Of a stretch of DNA of 64,000 bases, positions 52,531 through 63,400 are shown piece by piece. Under the pieces are notes generated by a model. That model did no database searches. It worked only from the letters and a program-made list of their open reading frames with translations, and had not been told where the DNA came from. This DNA is from Terriglobia bacterium (lineage in GTDB: Bacteria; Acidobacteriota; Terriglobia; Terriglobales; Acidobacteriaceae): NCBI GenBank assembly GCA_020073525.1, contig JAIQFA010000003.1, positions 1 through 64,000 of the forward strand, in the 5' to 3' direction. How positions within the stretch are numbered: the first letter of the stretch is position 1; every line of letters starts with the position of its first letter. The position numbers were made by a program, and so were the translations under genes.

Positions 52531-53940
52531 CTACCCGTACGCCTTCACCAACTCCTGCAAACTTCCGCCCATCGGCGGCAAATAATCCTCCCAGCTCCAT
52601 TCGCCGCGCCGGGTGGGAAACTCCGGATACCGCCGCTGCACTTCTTCCTCGAAATAAACGCCCATGCGCGCCATCAGTTTCAAATTCCGAACCACGGTCC
52701 GCGCAATCCCGTCGGCAATCCGCTCACCGTCACGATCCAGAATTTCGAGCGCTGCCAGAGTCCGCGCCTCCAAGTCCGGATCATCCACATTCATCAACAA
52801 CTCCTGATGCCCGCGCTCGTTCATCAGATTCCGGATGCGCTCATCCATCGTGATCCCCGCCGACGCCACCAGCGCCGGCATCGAAGTCACAATCCCGTGA
52901 TAGCGCGAAGACACCATCATGCGGCAAGCCCGCAGAATGCTGACCAGTTGATACATGTTGTAATCGTCCGAGGTCAGCACCGGAACGCCGCCCAACTTCT
53001 CGGAGATACGCCGGCAAGCCCGGGCATCCATGCGCTCGGTTGCCGCCATGATCACGAAGACATTCTTCTTCTGGCGGAACGCGGCCACTGCCTTGGCAAT
53101 TGAACTCAAATAATGTTCGTAGGCTCGGTCGGCGACCGGTCCCGCATTGTGAAAGTAGGGCCCGCGGTAGTGGCTCTCTTTGTATGCGCCGGTCAGGCTG
53201 TGCAACGCGGCCTTCGCTACCGAAGCCTTCACCGGCCACTCAAACGGATTGATCGGACACACCACCAGCACCGGCGTCTTTCCATCCCAACCGACATCGC
53301 GCAGTGCTTTCTGCCCATACTCCGCGCCCATCGGCTCAAACGTCCAAGCCGTGTCGGTCCCCAATTCTGTCGGCACGCCCAACTCGCGCAGGATTTTCCG
53401 CGACTCGTTATTACGCGTGATCACCAGCGAATTCCGGCAATAGCGCCCGCACATCTTCGCGACCAGCGGATCCATAGGTCCGGCCTCAGCGCCGTAACCA
53501 ACCGACAACTTGTTTTCCGCCGCTGCAATGCCCAGCGATCCGATCATCATCGTCGCCAGCGCATTCGCGAATTTCGACTTAAACATCGAGCCTTCGCACG
53601 CCACCACTCCGTGATGCTTGGGCACTTCATTCGCCAGAAATGGCGGGAAAATATCCGGCAGCCGCACCTGCGATGTCCCTTCGAAATATCCTCGCGACCG
53701 GTCAAAATTAAACGTCATCATGCTGAGATCAACGTTCTCCGGCCCAAGGATGCGCCGGATCTGCCGCAGCATCTCTTCCACTCGCACATCCGATCCGGTA
53801 TTGCGCGTCCCGTTGTAGCCCGCAAACAGCAGTTTGAGTTTCTCGCCCGGCTGCCACGGCTCCCGCTTACCCATCATCCACTGGATTTTCTTGCCTTCGA
53901 TAATGCTCGACACCCAAGCTTCCAGAACGAAGTCCATCAT
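52531..53940 (-). CDS. Polysaccharide pyruvyl transferase family protein
   Basis: The 469-residue protein matches the PS_pyruv_trans family: [20 protein letters not shown] near the start, the phosphate-binding [10 protein letters not shown] in the middle, and the C-terminal [20 protein letters not shown] preceded by [11 protein letters not shown]. Members transfer pyruvate ketals onto sugars of cell-wall polymers using PEP. The protein is longer than most (usual length 300-400), and the middle acyl/sugar site is not obvious. The start ATG overlaps the SDR stop as ATGA. Its presence among lipid genes is odd and suggests a glycolipid. Confidence 0.85.
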   Translation of the reverse strand: MMDFVLEAWVSSIIEGKKIQWMMGKREPWQPGEKLKLLFAGYNGTRNTGSDVRVEEMLRQIRRILGPENVDLSMMTFNFDRSRGYFEGTSQVRLPDIFPPFLANEVPKHHGVVACEGSMFKSKFANALATMMIGSLGIAAAENKLSVGYGAEAGPMDPLVAKMCGRYCRNSLVITRNNESRKILRELGVPTELGTDTAWTFEPMGAEYGQKALRDVGWDGKTPVLVVCPINPFEWPVKASVAKAALHSLTGAYKESHYRGPYFHNAGPVADRAYEHYLSSIAKAVAAFRQKKNVFVIMAATERMDARACRRISEKLGGVPVLTSDDYNMYQLVSILRACRMMVSSRYHGIVTSMPALVASAGITMDERIRNLMNERGHQELLMNVDDPDLEARTLAALEILDRDGERIADGIARTVVRNLKLMARMGVYFEEEVQRRYPEFPTRRGEWSWEDYLPPMGGSLQELVKAYG

Positions 53941-55076
53941 GCGGCAGACCCTCCCGCCTTCGTGCTCTCCGGCCAGGCTTGATATGGATATTCAAAATTG
54001 TGCTCGCGGGTGAAACGGAGCAGCGGAAAACTGTATTGCGAAAACGGCGCTGGCTTGCGCCCAATTTCCGTGGTGACTCGCGTATTGTCGAACACCGTAT
54101 TCCAGGTCAAGTAGGGCAGGAAGACCTTCATCAGCGCTGCGCCGTGCCCCACCGGCCCTTTGCGGTTTGCCAGAATGTTGACGATGGAACCGAATGGCCC
54201 TTCGAGAATCGGCAAAAACACCGGCCCGCGCTTGTTCTGCTCCGCGGCCAGCGCCCGCGTCAATTCCTGAAACGTTTGCGATGAGTTGCCCGAAGAAAGG
54301 TGATAGATATCGTGCTCGGGATTCGCCTTCATGTGCAAGGTTGAAATCGCATCCGCCACGAAGTCCACATTCACAATGTCAATCTTGTCGTGCGGACGAA
54401 ACGGCAGCACCGGCAATCCCGCCAGAAAAACGAACGACCGTACCATGTCGAACTGCGTCGTCTGCGGATACCGGCTGTCTCCCAACACGATACTCGGCCG
54501 GAAAATCGTCAGCGGCACATCCGGAAGCAACTCGCGCACCATATGCTCGCAGAATTTCTTCGTCCGCGCATAGGGATCGTAATCCGAGCGTTCCCACTCG
54601 ATCGACCGGTCTTCCAGAACAACTTCGTGGCTGCGCTTTCCCGCCACCGCCACCGTGCTGACATTCGAAAACCGCCGCAGCCCGTGATAGTACTGCGAGC
54701 GCCGCGCCAGTTGCACCACTTCCAGCGTCCCGCGCAGATTCACATTCAAACAGTTTTTTTCCGACTTCCGATTGAGCGAGGCCGCGCAGTGGATCACCGA
54801 GTCGGTGGTATGCACGAGCCGGTCGTAGTCGTCCGGCGCCAATCCAAACTGTGGTGATGTCAGGTCGCCGCGAAAGATGCGGATTTTCGCCTGCAGGTAT
54901 TCGTAGAACTTGGGAAACGGCAGGTGCAGTTGCAAGGCATGCCAAAGCCGCAGTTCCGCATCACGCGGATCGCGGCCGCGCACCAGCAGATTCAGGGTCG
55001 CGTCGTGCTGCTCCAGCAGATTCGCGGCGACGTGCGCGCCGATGTACCCGGTCCCACCGGTCAAGAAAATTGCCAC
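53937..55076 (-). CDS. Extended SDR / thioester-reductase-like NAD-dependent protein
   Basis: The 379-residue protein has an N-terminal Rossmann motif ([15 protein letters not shown], residues 2-16), a substrate-like [11 protein letters not shown] and an active-site YxxxK in [30 protein letters not shown] is a typical NAD_binding_4 (fatty acyl reductase/thioester reductase) feature. It may reduce an acyl thioester to aldehyde or alcohol, or alter the sugar part of the product. The start is GTG 55076, inside the end of the FAR gene (16-base overlap), and it overlaps the next gene by four bases. Confidence 0.85.
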   Translation of the reverse strand: MAIFLTGGTGYIGAHVAANLLEQHDATLNLLVRGRDPRDAELRLWHALQLHLPFPKFYEYLQAKIRIFRGDLTSPQFGLAPDDYDRLVHTTDSVIHCAASLNRKSEKNCLNVNLRGTLEVVQLARRSQYYHGLRRFSNVSTVAVAGKRSHEVVLEDRSIEWERSDYDPYARTKKFCEHMVRELLPDVPLTIFRPSIVLGDSRYPQTTQFDMVRSFVFLAGLPVLPFRPHDKIDIVNVDFVADAISTLHMKANPEHDIYHLSSGNSSQTFQELTRALAAEQNKRGPVFLPILEGPFGSIVNILANRKGPVGHGAALMKVFLPYLTWNTVFDNTRVTTEIGRKPAPFSQYSFPLLRFTREHNFEYPYQAWPESTKAGGSAA

Positions 55077-57478
55077 GTTGCTCCGTTCGTCCCCGTCTTC
55101 ATCGAATCGCCATTGTCGGTTGTTGTTCCGGTCGCGGGTGGCATCTGCAGCACCCGCGGCGCACGCGCTTCCAGCGGACGTCCTTCAATCAGCGGATACG
55201 TCCACCGCCGCAGTGCCGGAATGTGAATATCGATCCAGTACTCCCACCAGTCCAGCCCCGCCGTGTCATAGCCGAAAATTTCTTTTTCTTCCGGCGTCAG
55301 CGCCTGCGACAGCTTCTCTACATTATCGGCGACAAAGTCATGCTCGTTGTGCAGAATAAACGGCTCGAACAGTCCTACTAATTTTTCGACACGCTCGAGG
55401 TTGCGCTCGGTTTTCGCCAGCGGTTTCTTCATCGCCGATGGCAGCGGAGCCATTACCCGCTGAATCGACTGGATAATCATCTTCTGCGCCGGCGCGGACA
55501 TACGGTTGTAGCGTTCTTTCGATACGGGAATCGCATCCATCCGCAACCGCAGCCAGTACTCCAACCCTTCCTGCGCCCGATAGTGACGCCGGTGGCCCAA
55601 GCTCGTCAACTCGATCGACCGTCCCATGTCGCAAGGGTTCGTAACGGAAGTAGCCAGTTGGTACAGGGGATCGTGCCGCCGATCCACCAGCGCTGCGCCG
55701 ATCAACGTCATCCCGGCGCACACTGCATCCACCGGAATAATATCCAGCCGCTTGCGTTCGTTCGAAGGCAGTTGCCGGAATGCCGTCCCCAGCAGATACG
55801 AGAGCGATGCCGAGGTATTGATGCCCTCATTCCACCCGCGAAATGGCTTCGACACCGAAGTCTCAACAATCGCCGGACGCACAATCGCAATCGGCAGCCC
55901 CGCCCCATGCTTCGCAATCAGCGATTCCGCCAGGCTCTTGGTGAAAGTGTACGTATTCGGCCAGCCCAACTCCTTCGCGCGCCGGGTGCCTTCCTCGGTA
56001 AGATAGTTTTTCAACCAGCGCAACCGGTTCTTGCGGATCTGATTTTCCAGCGCCTGCCCGCTCAGTCCTTTCGCCGCGTGCTCTTTTTCCAACGCCTGCT
56101 TCTTCAGTTCCTCGGTGACTTCCGGTCCTTCCACGCGCGCTTCCGTCGACTCCACCAGATCGTGCAGCCGATACCATTCTTTTTCCGCGTCGAAGTCCTT
56201 CATGTGCGTCGGAGTGTAGTTCAGACGCACGCGCTCACTCACTCGCCCATCGCGCTGTCCCGCCACATAGCAGGTCGAAAGATGCAGCAATGCCGCGTGG
56301 TCCGACCCGCGAATGAATTCGATCAGGTGATAGGTCGAGTCCACATTCACTGCCAGCGCATCGCGCAAATCGGGATTGAAATCCGTCAACCCGGAACTGT
56401 TGATGATCAGATCCAGATCCTTCCGCAGCCGTGCTGCCGTCTCAGGATCCAACCCAACGCCCGGCTGGGAAACATCGCCCTCCACCACCTCAACCTTTTC
56501 CGCGAGCAGTGCGCCCAGCCGGTCGCCGTATTTTTCAAACACGGGATCGAAAACCGGCGATCCTTCAATCATTTTCTCGAAACGCTTCTGCCCCGGACTC
56601 GACTTCTGCCGCCGGATTAGCAAATAGAGCTTCCCGATCTCCGGCAGATCCATCAGCGTATTCGCCAGCCACACCTTGCCGATAAATCCCGTGACGCCGA
56701 CTAGCATCACACGTTTTCCACCCAGCGCCTGCCGCACCGAAAACGCCGCCGGATAACGCTTCTCGTCGAAATACACAATGGGACGAACTCGCGGCGCCTC
56801 CACCCGCACCGCCGGCACGATCGCCGAAGCCAGCGCCTTCGGACCGCGCAAACCAAGCGCGCGCACCCAGCGCGCTGGACTCTGCTGCCCATCCGGCCCC
56901 GCTTCGCGAATCCGCGCAAACAATCCCCGCGGCCGGATCACGGGACTCATCAGCCGTCCGGTCGCAACGCCATCGCGAAAATCAAGCCGGTTCGCAATAA
57001 TCCACCGCACCCCCAGATGCCGCGCCAACGGCCGCATCACGTGCTCCAGTCCCTGGCTCACCAGCACCACGTCTACGCCCGTTGCCTGCAACGCCTTCAG
57101 GTGCCGCACCCCTTCTTCTTTGAGCAGCGGCTTCAGCTTGTATTCAAATTCCTCTTCGCCCAATAGATCGAGACGATCGCGAGTAATTCCCCGCAGCACG
57201 GCATGGACGATCCGGGTGGCGGCGACGCGGTTCGCCGCATACAAAAATGGCCGCAACAGCGCCATCACTAGCACCAGGCTGCGGCGCGCCGCCCGCGCGA
57301 TAAATGTCTGGCTGTTCCAGGTAAAAAAGGCGATCGGACGAACCGTGGTCAGTTCCAGCAGGCTGCCCTCGACGCGCCAGTAAACCGGCGACGAAGGCCG
57401 CGGACGACGAGGCGCCGAAGCGACGGGATCGGGTAACTGCCGCACCGACCCGCCTTCGAGATTGGTCACAGGTTCCAC
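55061..57478 (-). CDS. Fusion of a HAD-like domain and a fatty-acyl-CoA/ACP reductase (FAR)
   Basis: The 805-residue protein has an N-terminal HAD-IB-like region (about 30-210) and a C-terminal fatty-acyl reductase of the NAD_binding_4/FAR type (about 250-690). The FAR cofactor motif is [11 protein letters not shown] (261-270) and the catalytic Y510xxxK514 is in [11 protein letters not shown]. FARs make fatty aldehydes or alcohols from acyl thioesters for wax esters or ether lipids. In the HAD part, motif I reads YWRVEGSLL (33-41) where active enzymes have DxDGT, so both aspartates are gone and phosphatase activity is unlikely. It is the first gene of the cluster. Confidence 0.88.
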   Translation of the reverse strand: MEPVTNLEGGSVRQLPDPVASAPRRPRPSSPVYWRVEGSLLELTTVRPIAFFTWNSQTFIARAARRSLVLVMALLRPFLYAANRVAATRIVHAVLRGITRDRLDLLGEEEFEYKLKPLLKEEGVRHLKALQATGVDVVLVSQGLEHVMRPLARHLGVRWIIANRLDFRDGVATGRLMSPVIRPRGLFARIREAGPDGQQSPARWVRALGLRGPKALASAIVPAVRVEAPRVRPIVYFDEKRYPAAFSVRQALGGKRVMLVGVTGFIGKVWLANTLMDLPEIGKLYLLIRRQKSSPGQKRFEKMIEGSPVFDPVFEKYGDRLGALLAEKVEVVEGDVSQPGVGLDPETAARLRKDLDLIINSSGLTDFNPDLRDALAVNVDSTYHLIEFIRGSDHAALLHLSTCYVAGQRDGRVSERVRLNYTPTHMKDFDAEKEWYRLHDLVESTEARVEGPEVTEELKKQALEKEHAAKGLSGQALENQIRKNRLRWLKNYLTEEGTRRAKELGWPNTYTFTKSLAESLIAKHGAGLPIAIVRPAIVETSVSKPFRGWNEGINTSASLSYLLGTAFRQLPSNERKRLDIIPVDAVCAGMTLIGAALVDRRHDPLYQLATSVTNPCDMGRSIELTSLGHRRHYRAQEGLEYWLRLRMDAIPVSKERYNRMSAPAQKMIIQSIQRVMAPLPSAMKKPLAKTERNLERVEKLVGLFEPFILHNEHDFVADNVEKLSQALTPEEKEIFGYDTAGLDWWEYWIDIHIPALRRWTYPLIEGRPLEARAPRVLQMPPATGTTTDNGDSMKTGTNGATWQFS

Positions 57479-57621
57479 GAATCGTTAGCCGGTCGCGCCC
57501 ACAGTACGGACAGGAGGCAATCCGGAATCATCTATTTTAACCTCTCCGTCATAAAGGATGAAGAATAACCGTAAGCCGGTGGTGTTCTAAATCGGCGGCA
57601 AGCGCCGATCCTGCGCAACAC

Positions 57622-57645
57622 CCACCACGGAGACACGGAGGAATT
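57622..57645. repeat. Single ACCACGGAGACACGGAGG repeat
   Basis: CCACCACGGAGACACGGAGG begins at 57622. It is a variant of the ACCAC-AAGG word and lies in the 250-base space between the phosphorylase and FAR genes. The rest of this space has only a weak GGCGGCAAGCGCC hairpin (57593-57605). Confidence 0.6.
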
Positions 57646-57728
57646 CAAACGATGGGAGAAGGCTCGGCTTTTACCCCCACTGGATCGAAGGCCAGTACAT
57701 CACGCACAAGGGGGGGCGGATTTTCGCC

Positions 57729-59909
57729 TCACCGGAAGTACGCACTCAGCACGTACTGCTGCAGCATTCTTTGCGTATTGAAGAAGGAGCCGTTCACGGC
57801 GATGGCATGCCGCATTACGTCGAGATAGCGATCCCTGTCTACATGGAACATGGGAAGGATCACTCGTTCTAGCTTGTCGTAGAGCGAGGCAGCATCGCGT
57901 AAGGCGCTGCTCTCGTCCTCCCGCTCACGCTTCTCATCGCCAATTGCCCATCCGGTCACGCCTTCAATCAGTCCTTCCATCCACCAGCCATCGACGATGC
58001 TCAAGCTGGGGATACCGTTCAGGGCGGCTTTCATCCCGCTCGTCCCGGAAGCCTCGAGGGGCGGCTGCGGGGTATTGAGCCAGAGATCGACTCCGGACGT
58101 GATCAGTTTTGCCAAGGCCAAGTCGTAGTTCGGGAGAAAGGCTATCGTGAGGCTGTCGTTCAGCACTTCCTTCAGTTCGAGAATCCGGCGGATAAGGCGC
58201 TTACCTTCGTGGTCGCTGGGATGCGCTTTCCCCGCATAAATCACCTGCAGGCCGCCGGCTTCGGCCGCAATTTTCTTGAGCCGTTCCAAGTCGGTGAACA
58301 GAAGGTCGGCCCGCTTGTAGGCCGTGACTCGACGGGCGAATCCGAGGGTGAAGGCCTCGATCTTCATGGCGGGCTTGTTTTCCTCATGATTCACGCAGGC
58401 CAGCAATTCCGTTTTTGCCCGGGTGTGAGCTTCCCAGATCTCCGGCGCGGGAATGCTCTCCGCATGGCGCAAACTGAAGTTGTCCTGGCGCCAGTCGGGA
58501 ATATGGCGATCGTAGAGCGCCTGAAAATGAGACGACGTCCAGGTCGCGGCGTGGACTCCATTCGTGATCGCGTCAATGTGGTAGCCCGCGAACATCATCC
58601 GCGATATCTGCCCATGCCTCTTGGCCACTCCGTTCACATAACGACTCATGTTCAGGCCCAGATAAGTCATGTTGAGCATGGCTTCCCCGCTCGATGGTGA
58701 TTGATTCTTTCCCGGCGGTTCATGGCGCCCAAAAACTCGGACTGCCATCTCCGGATCCAGCACCTCGGAAATGCCTTCCGGAAACCCCAGAGAAGTCCCC
58801 AGGGCGGACAACGCGAATTGATCGTGGCCGGCCGGCACGGGCGTGTGGGTGGTGAAAATACATTTCTGCCGGACGGAGGCAAGGTCGCTCATGGCAATGT
58901 GCTTTCTTTCGGTCTTGCCGGCCTCCTCGTGCAACAGTTCCAGCGTAAGCAAACTGGCGTGGCCCTCGTTCATGTGAAACCGATCCAACCGTTCGTAGCC
59001 GAGAGCGCGCAGCATGCGAACTCCGCCGACGCCCAGCACGGCCTCCTGGCACAAGCGGTATCGTGCATCGCCCCCATATAGAACGGACGTCAGTTTCCGA
59101 TCCCACTCGCTGTTCTCGGCAAGATCCGTATCGAGCAGGTAAACCGGGATGAAGTAACCGCCAATACCGTGTACTTGATACTTCCAGCAGCGCAAACAGA
59201 CCTTCCGTCCCTCGATCATGAGCGCGGTTCGGGCAGGCATCTCCGCCAGGAACCGCTCTACCTTCCATTCGACGGGCTCTTCCTTCTGCCAGCCACTGGC
59301 ATCGAAGCGCTGCTGAAAGTGCCCGGCACGATGAAGCAGCGAGATGGCTACCATAGGCAACTGGAGGTCGGCGGCGGAGCGGATGGTGTCGCCGGCGAGT
59401 ACGCCCAAACCTCCGCTGTAGGTAGGCATGGCCGACTCCAGCGCGATCTCCATGGAGAAATAAGCGATCTTTCTTTCGCCCTGCAGGGCGCGCATCACGG
59501 CTGCTCCCAGGCGGCCCATGCGGTCTTTCAGAACGTAGTCGGTGGCACCTTGTTTCATCGCAGCCACGGCGGCTTCCTCGCCGATGGTTCCGGACACCAC
59601 GATGAAGGGAATGGCCAGCCCTTGCTGCTGCAGCAATTGCAGCGCCCGGAGTCCGCTGAACTGCGGCAAAGCGTAGTCCGCCAGGATGATCTCCGGCGGT
59701 TTCTCAAGGCGCGCGAGGTAGTCGGCCTCGGTGTCCGTCCGTTCCCAGACCAGGTCGAAGCCGCTCCGGCGCAGTTCGTGCACCATCAGTTCAGCGTCTG
59801 AGGGACTGTCCTCGACGATCAGCGCGTGCAGGGGTTGCTGAGGCGAAAGCGAACCCTCCGAGGCAGAGGGACGACTTTCAATGTTCGTTGGCAGGACCGG
59901 AGTCAACAC
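57729..59909 (-). CDS. Fusion of a response-regulator receiver domain and an alpha-glucan (glycogen) phosphorylase
   Basis: The 726-residue protein has a complete receiver domain (27-143): acidic pocket E33/D34 in [11 protein letters not shown], phosphoacceptor D78 in [10 protein letters not shown]106 in [10 protein letters not shown] and K128 in YVLKDRM. From residue 147 the alpha-glucan phosphorylase begins at once with [20 protein letters not shown]. It runs through [20 protein letters not shown] and [18 protein letters not shown] to the PLP lysine K627 in [14 protein letters not shown]. The usual N-terminal domain of this phosphorylase class (DUF3417) is absent; the receiver replaces it. 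It should release glucose-1-phosphate from glycogen under phosphorelay control. GTG 59909 has AAGGAGG five bases upstream, only 36 bases after the response-regulator gene. Confidence 0.93.
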   Translation of the reverse strand: MLTPVLPTNIESRPSASEGSLSPQQPLHALIVEDSPSDAELMVHELRRSGFDLVWERTDTEADYLARLEKPPEIILADYALPQFSGLRALQLLQQQGLAIPFIVVSGTIGEEAAVAAMKQGATDYVLKDRMGRLGAAVMRALQGERKIAYFSMEIALESAMPTYSGGLGVLAGDTIRSAADLQLPMVAISLLHRAGHFQQRFDASGWQKEEPVEWKVERFLAEMPARTALMIEGRKVCLRCWKYQVHGIGGYFIPVYLLDTDLAENSEWDRKLTSVLYGGDARYRLCQEAVLGVGGVRMLRALGYERLDRFHMNEGHASLLTLELLHEEAGKTERKHIAMSDLASVRQKCIFTTHTPVPAGHDQFALSALGTSLGFPEGISEVLDPEMAVRVFGRHEPPGKNQSPSSGEAMLNMTYLGLNMSRYVNGVAKRHGQISRMMFAGYHIDAITNGVHAATWTSSHFQALYDRHIPDWRQDNFSLRHAESIPAPEIWEAHTRAKTELLACVNHEENKPAMKIEAFTLGFARRVTAYKRADLLFTDLERLKKIAAEAGGLQVIYAGKAHPSDHEGKRLIRRILELKEVLNDSLTIAFLPNYDLALAKLITSGVDLWLNTPQPPLEASGTSGMKAALNGIPSLSIVDGWWMEGLIEGVTGWAIGDEKREREDESSALRDAASLYDKLERVILPMFHVDRDRYLDVMRHAIAVNGSFFNTQRMLQQYVLSAYFR

Positions 59910-59945
59910 TCAACCCTCCTTGCCACTGACCAGAGCCAAACCGAA

Positions 59946-60431
59946 TTACTTCGCAAGCGAGGCCGGTTCCGCCATGCGAGCCGTAGCCTCGGCCACGGGA
60001 GGCTGGTTGATCAACAACCAGTATAGGCCCACAGTCTTCACCGTCTGGCGAAATTGGTCGAAGTCGACGGGCTTCTGGATGTAGCTGTTGGCCCCCAGGT
60101 GGTAGCTGCTGACCAGGTCTCGCTCCTCTTTGGAAGAAGTCAGGATCACCACGGGAATGGTCTTGGTGCGCGGATCTGCCTTGAGCCGTTTAAGGACTTC
60201 CATGCCATCCACTTTGGGCAGTTTCAAATCCAGCAGGATCAGCTTGAGCGGATGTTCTAAGGAGTGGCCCGCATCGGATCCACTGCAAAAAAGGAACTCG
60301 ACGGCCTCCTCGCCATCGCGCACCACATGAATGTTGTTGGCCAGGTTTTCTTTGCGCAGGGCGTGCAGGGTTAGTTCTACGTCATCCGGATTATCTTCTA
60401 CCAGCAGAATTTCGATCTGGCGTTGGGTCAT
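59946..60431 (-). CDS. Single-domain response regulator (Rcp1/CheY-like)
   Basis: The 161-residue protein is a stand-alone receiver: acidic pocket E12/D13 in ILLVEDNPDDVELT, phosphoacceptor D68 in LILLDLKLPKVDG, T98 in VVILTSSKEERD and K120 in NSYIQKPVDF. There is no output domain; the last 20 residues are a short tail (VAEATARMAEPASLAK). The family usually partners phytochrome-like or PAS/GAF histidine kinases. It overlaps the kinase gene by four bases (ATGA) and precedes the phosphorylase fusion, so it probably relays or competes for phosphate between the two. Confidence 0.95.
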   Translation of the reverse strand: MTQRQIEILLVEDNPDDVELTLHALRKENLANNIHVVRDGEEAVEFLFCSGSDAGHSLEHPLKLILLDLKLPKVDGMEVLKRLKADPRTKTIPVVILTSSKEERDLVSSYHLGANSYIQKPVDFDQFRQTVKTVGLYWLLINQPPVAEATARMAEPASLAK

Positions 60432-63400
60432 GCTGGATCTCCTCTTCCTGCCGCTTTGGCTTGGAGTTCGGTTGTCTCGAAAACTCCGAGGGTGAAATAA
60501 AAAGTCGCGCCCTTGTCCAGTTCGGCTTCGGGCCAGACGCGGCCGCCGTGCTTCTGAATGATGCGCTGAACGGTTGCCAGACCCACGCCCGTGCCTTCGA
60601 AATCCTCCGGGCGGTGGAGGCGCTGGAACACGCCAAAGAGCTTATCGGCATACTTCATGCTGAAACCGACGCCGTTGTCGCGCACGAACACGACTGGTGT
60701 TCCCTGTTCATCCTTCTGCCCGATCTCGATAACGGCTTGGGGGCGATGGCGAGTGAATTTGAGAGCGTTCGAAAGCAGGTTCTGGAACACCTGCTTCATC
60801 AAGCCGGGATCGCACTCTACAAAGGGCAGGTTGCCAATCTTCCATTCGATCTGCCGGCCGGCGCACTCGGGCGCCAGTTCCGCGATCACTTCGTCAACGA
60901 TCGATTGCAATCCTGAAACCCGCAGGCTCAGATCGCGCCGCCCCACGCGCGCCAGGTTCAGCAGGTCATCGACCAACAGGCCCATACGCCGCGTGCCTTC
61001 CTGAATGCGCTCCAAATGATGTTGGGCCTCGGTGGGCAAGTTCGCGCCGAATTCCTCAGTCAGGATCTTGGAGAACCCGCTGATGTGGCGCAGCGGCGCC
61101 CGCAGGTCGTGAGAAACGGAATAGGTGAAGGCTTCGAGTTCCTTGTTAGCTACTTCGAACTGGGCCGTTCGCTGTCGCACACGGCCTTCGAGTTCATCGT
61201 TAAGCTTGCGGATCTCCTCCTCCGCGCGCTTGCGCTCGCCCCAGTTGCGAATCGCGTTGATGCCGTAACTCAGATTGTTGGACAGATCCTCAAGCAGCCG
61301 TTGTTCGGCGTCGTCAAAAGCTCCCGCCTCCGCGGCGTAGATCGAGATTGCCCCCAACACCTCTTCCCCACCCATGAGCGGCAAGGCCAGACAAGAGCGG
61401 TAGCCCCGCTCTATCGCGCTTACCCGCCATGGAGCAAAGCGAGGATCGCAGATTGTGTCTTGGCATACGGCCACTCTCCCGGTTCGGATGGCAGTTCCGA
61501 CAGGTCCACGCCCCTCTGCTTCATCGGCCCAGGTGACGTTGATGGTATCCAGGTATCCCGCCTCGATTCCGCTCTCGGCGGCCACCCTCACGGTTCTTCT
61601 CTCATCGTGATCGGCGTACCCCACCCAAGCCATGCGGTAACCGCCTACCTCCACCACCAAATCGCAGATGCGCTTGAGCAGGCTCGGCTCATCCGTCGCT
61701 CGCACCAGCGCCTCATTGCAAGCACTCAACGACCGCAGCGCTCGCTCAGCCCGTTTGCGTTCCGAAATGTCACGGGCGGCGGCGAACACACCGTCCACCT
61801 CTCCCGCGTCGTTCCTGAATACTGACGCGTTGTAGAGCACATCAGTAACCTTCCCCGTTGTGTTTCGAATGGCTAATGGATAGTCCTGTACCGCGCCTCG
61901 CGCGAATACCTCCTCATAACCGCGACGGGCACTTTCTGGATCGGTGAAGTAGTTTGAGAAATCACTGCCGACAAGGCGGTCACGGGGAACTCCGGTGATT
62001 CTTTCCGTTGCTTCATTAACGTCAGTGATCTTACCTTCCCGACTGATGGTTACGAGCGGGTCTAGACTGGCCTCAATCAAAGTGCGGGTGTAGCGAGAAG
62101 CTTGCCGAACCGCTTCCTCGGCCCGCTTGCGCTGAGTGATGTCGCGGGCGGCGGCGAACACACCCTCCACTTCCCCCGCCTCGTTCTTGAACACAGTTGC
62201 GTTATAGAGGACGTCGATTACCGCGCCCGATGCACCATGGATAGCTAGCGGATAATCTCGGACTGAGCCTTCGGCGAAGACTCGTTCGTAGCCTTGTCGC
62301 GCCTTCTCCGGCTCGGTGAAGTAGTCACAGAAGTCACTACCGATCAGTTGCTCACGAGAAAGCCCCGTCACGCGCTCCGTGGCATTGCTGACGTCAGTGA
62401 TCTTGCCTTCACGGCTGATGGTGACCAGCGAGTCGAGACTCGCCTCAATCAGAGTGCGCGTATAGCGGGAGGCTTGCCGCGCTGCCTCCTCGGTCCGCTT
62501 GCGCTCGGTGATGTCGCGAATGACGTGAACACAACCACGCAGGGTTTCGCCATCCCGCAAAGGAGTGGCGCTCACATCGAAGACCTTGCTCAGTCGGGGC
62601 TCGGCCACTTCCCGCTGTTCTTCCTTGCCGCTCTGCAGCATGCGCCGCAGGGGACAGTCGGGCGCGGGAGTAGAAAGCGCGTGCACCAGCTCAAAGCACT
62701 GCCGGCCCTGGATGGCATCGGCTTCGAGCCCGACCAATGCCAGCATGGCGCGGTTGGCACGCTGGATCCGGAAGTTCGTATCCAGCATCATCACCGCCTC
62801 GGGGACAGAATCAAAAGTGAGTTTCCAGTCGTCCCTGGCCTTGCGTAGTTCACCCGCCGCTTCTTCCCGTGTGCGATCAACCATGCTGGCCAGCCAACTG
62901 ATGGCCATGCAAATAGCGGAGAACATCAGCAATCCCAGCAGGTCCGGGCCGCTCTTAAACCCAAACTGCCCCACGGGTTGGAGAAAGAAGTAGTCGGCAC
63001 AGGCAGCCGAGAGGAAAGTACCCAGAATGCCTGGGCCAAGACCGCCGACCAGTGCAGCGATCATCACCGCTGGATAGAAGGTCAGGTAAATCTGATTTGT
63101 CGGAAGAAGTCCTCTGGTCAGATGGCGAAGCAGAGCGGCCGCCGCGACCAGCAACACCGTCAGCCCGTATTGTCGAAGCCAACTCCGCGCCACGCCAGCG
63201 CCGGCCGCCGGGGCTAGGAGGTCCCGAAGCAGCGTTCTTTTCAGACCGGAGCCGATGACCACACCACCCAGAGCCCGTTCTGGACGAGCACACATCACCG
63301 CGAATGAGAACACAGAGAGTACGGTGACCGTCGACAGCGCAATGTGCGTGTGAAAGGCGTGGGGGCTGATAACAACATCGAGCAGCGTGAAAAGAGCAAT

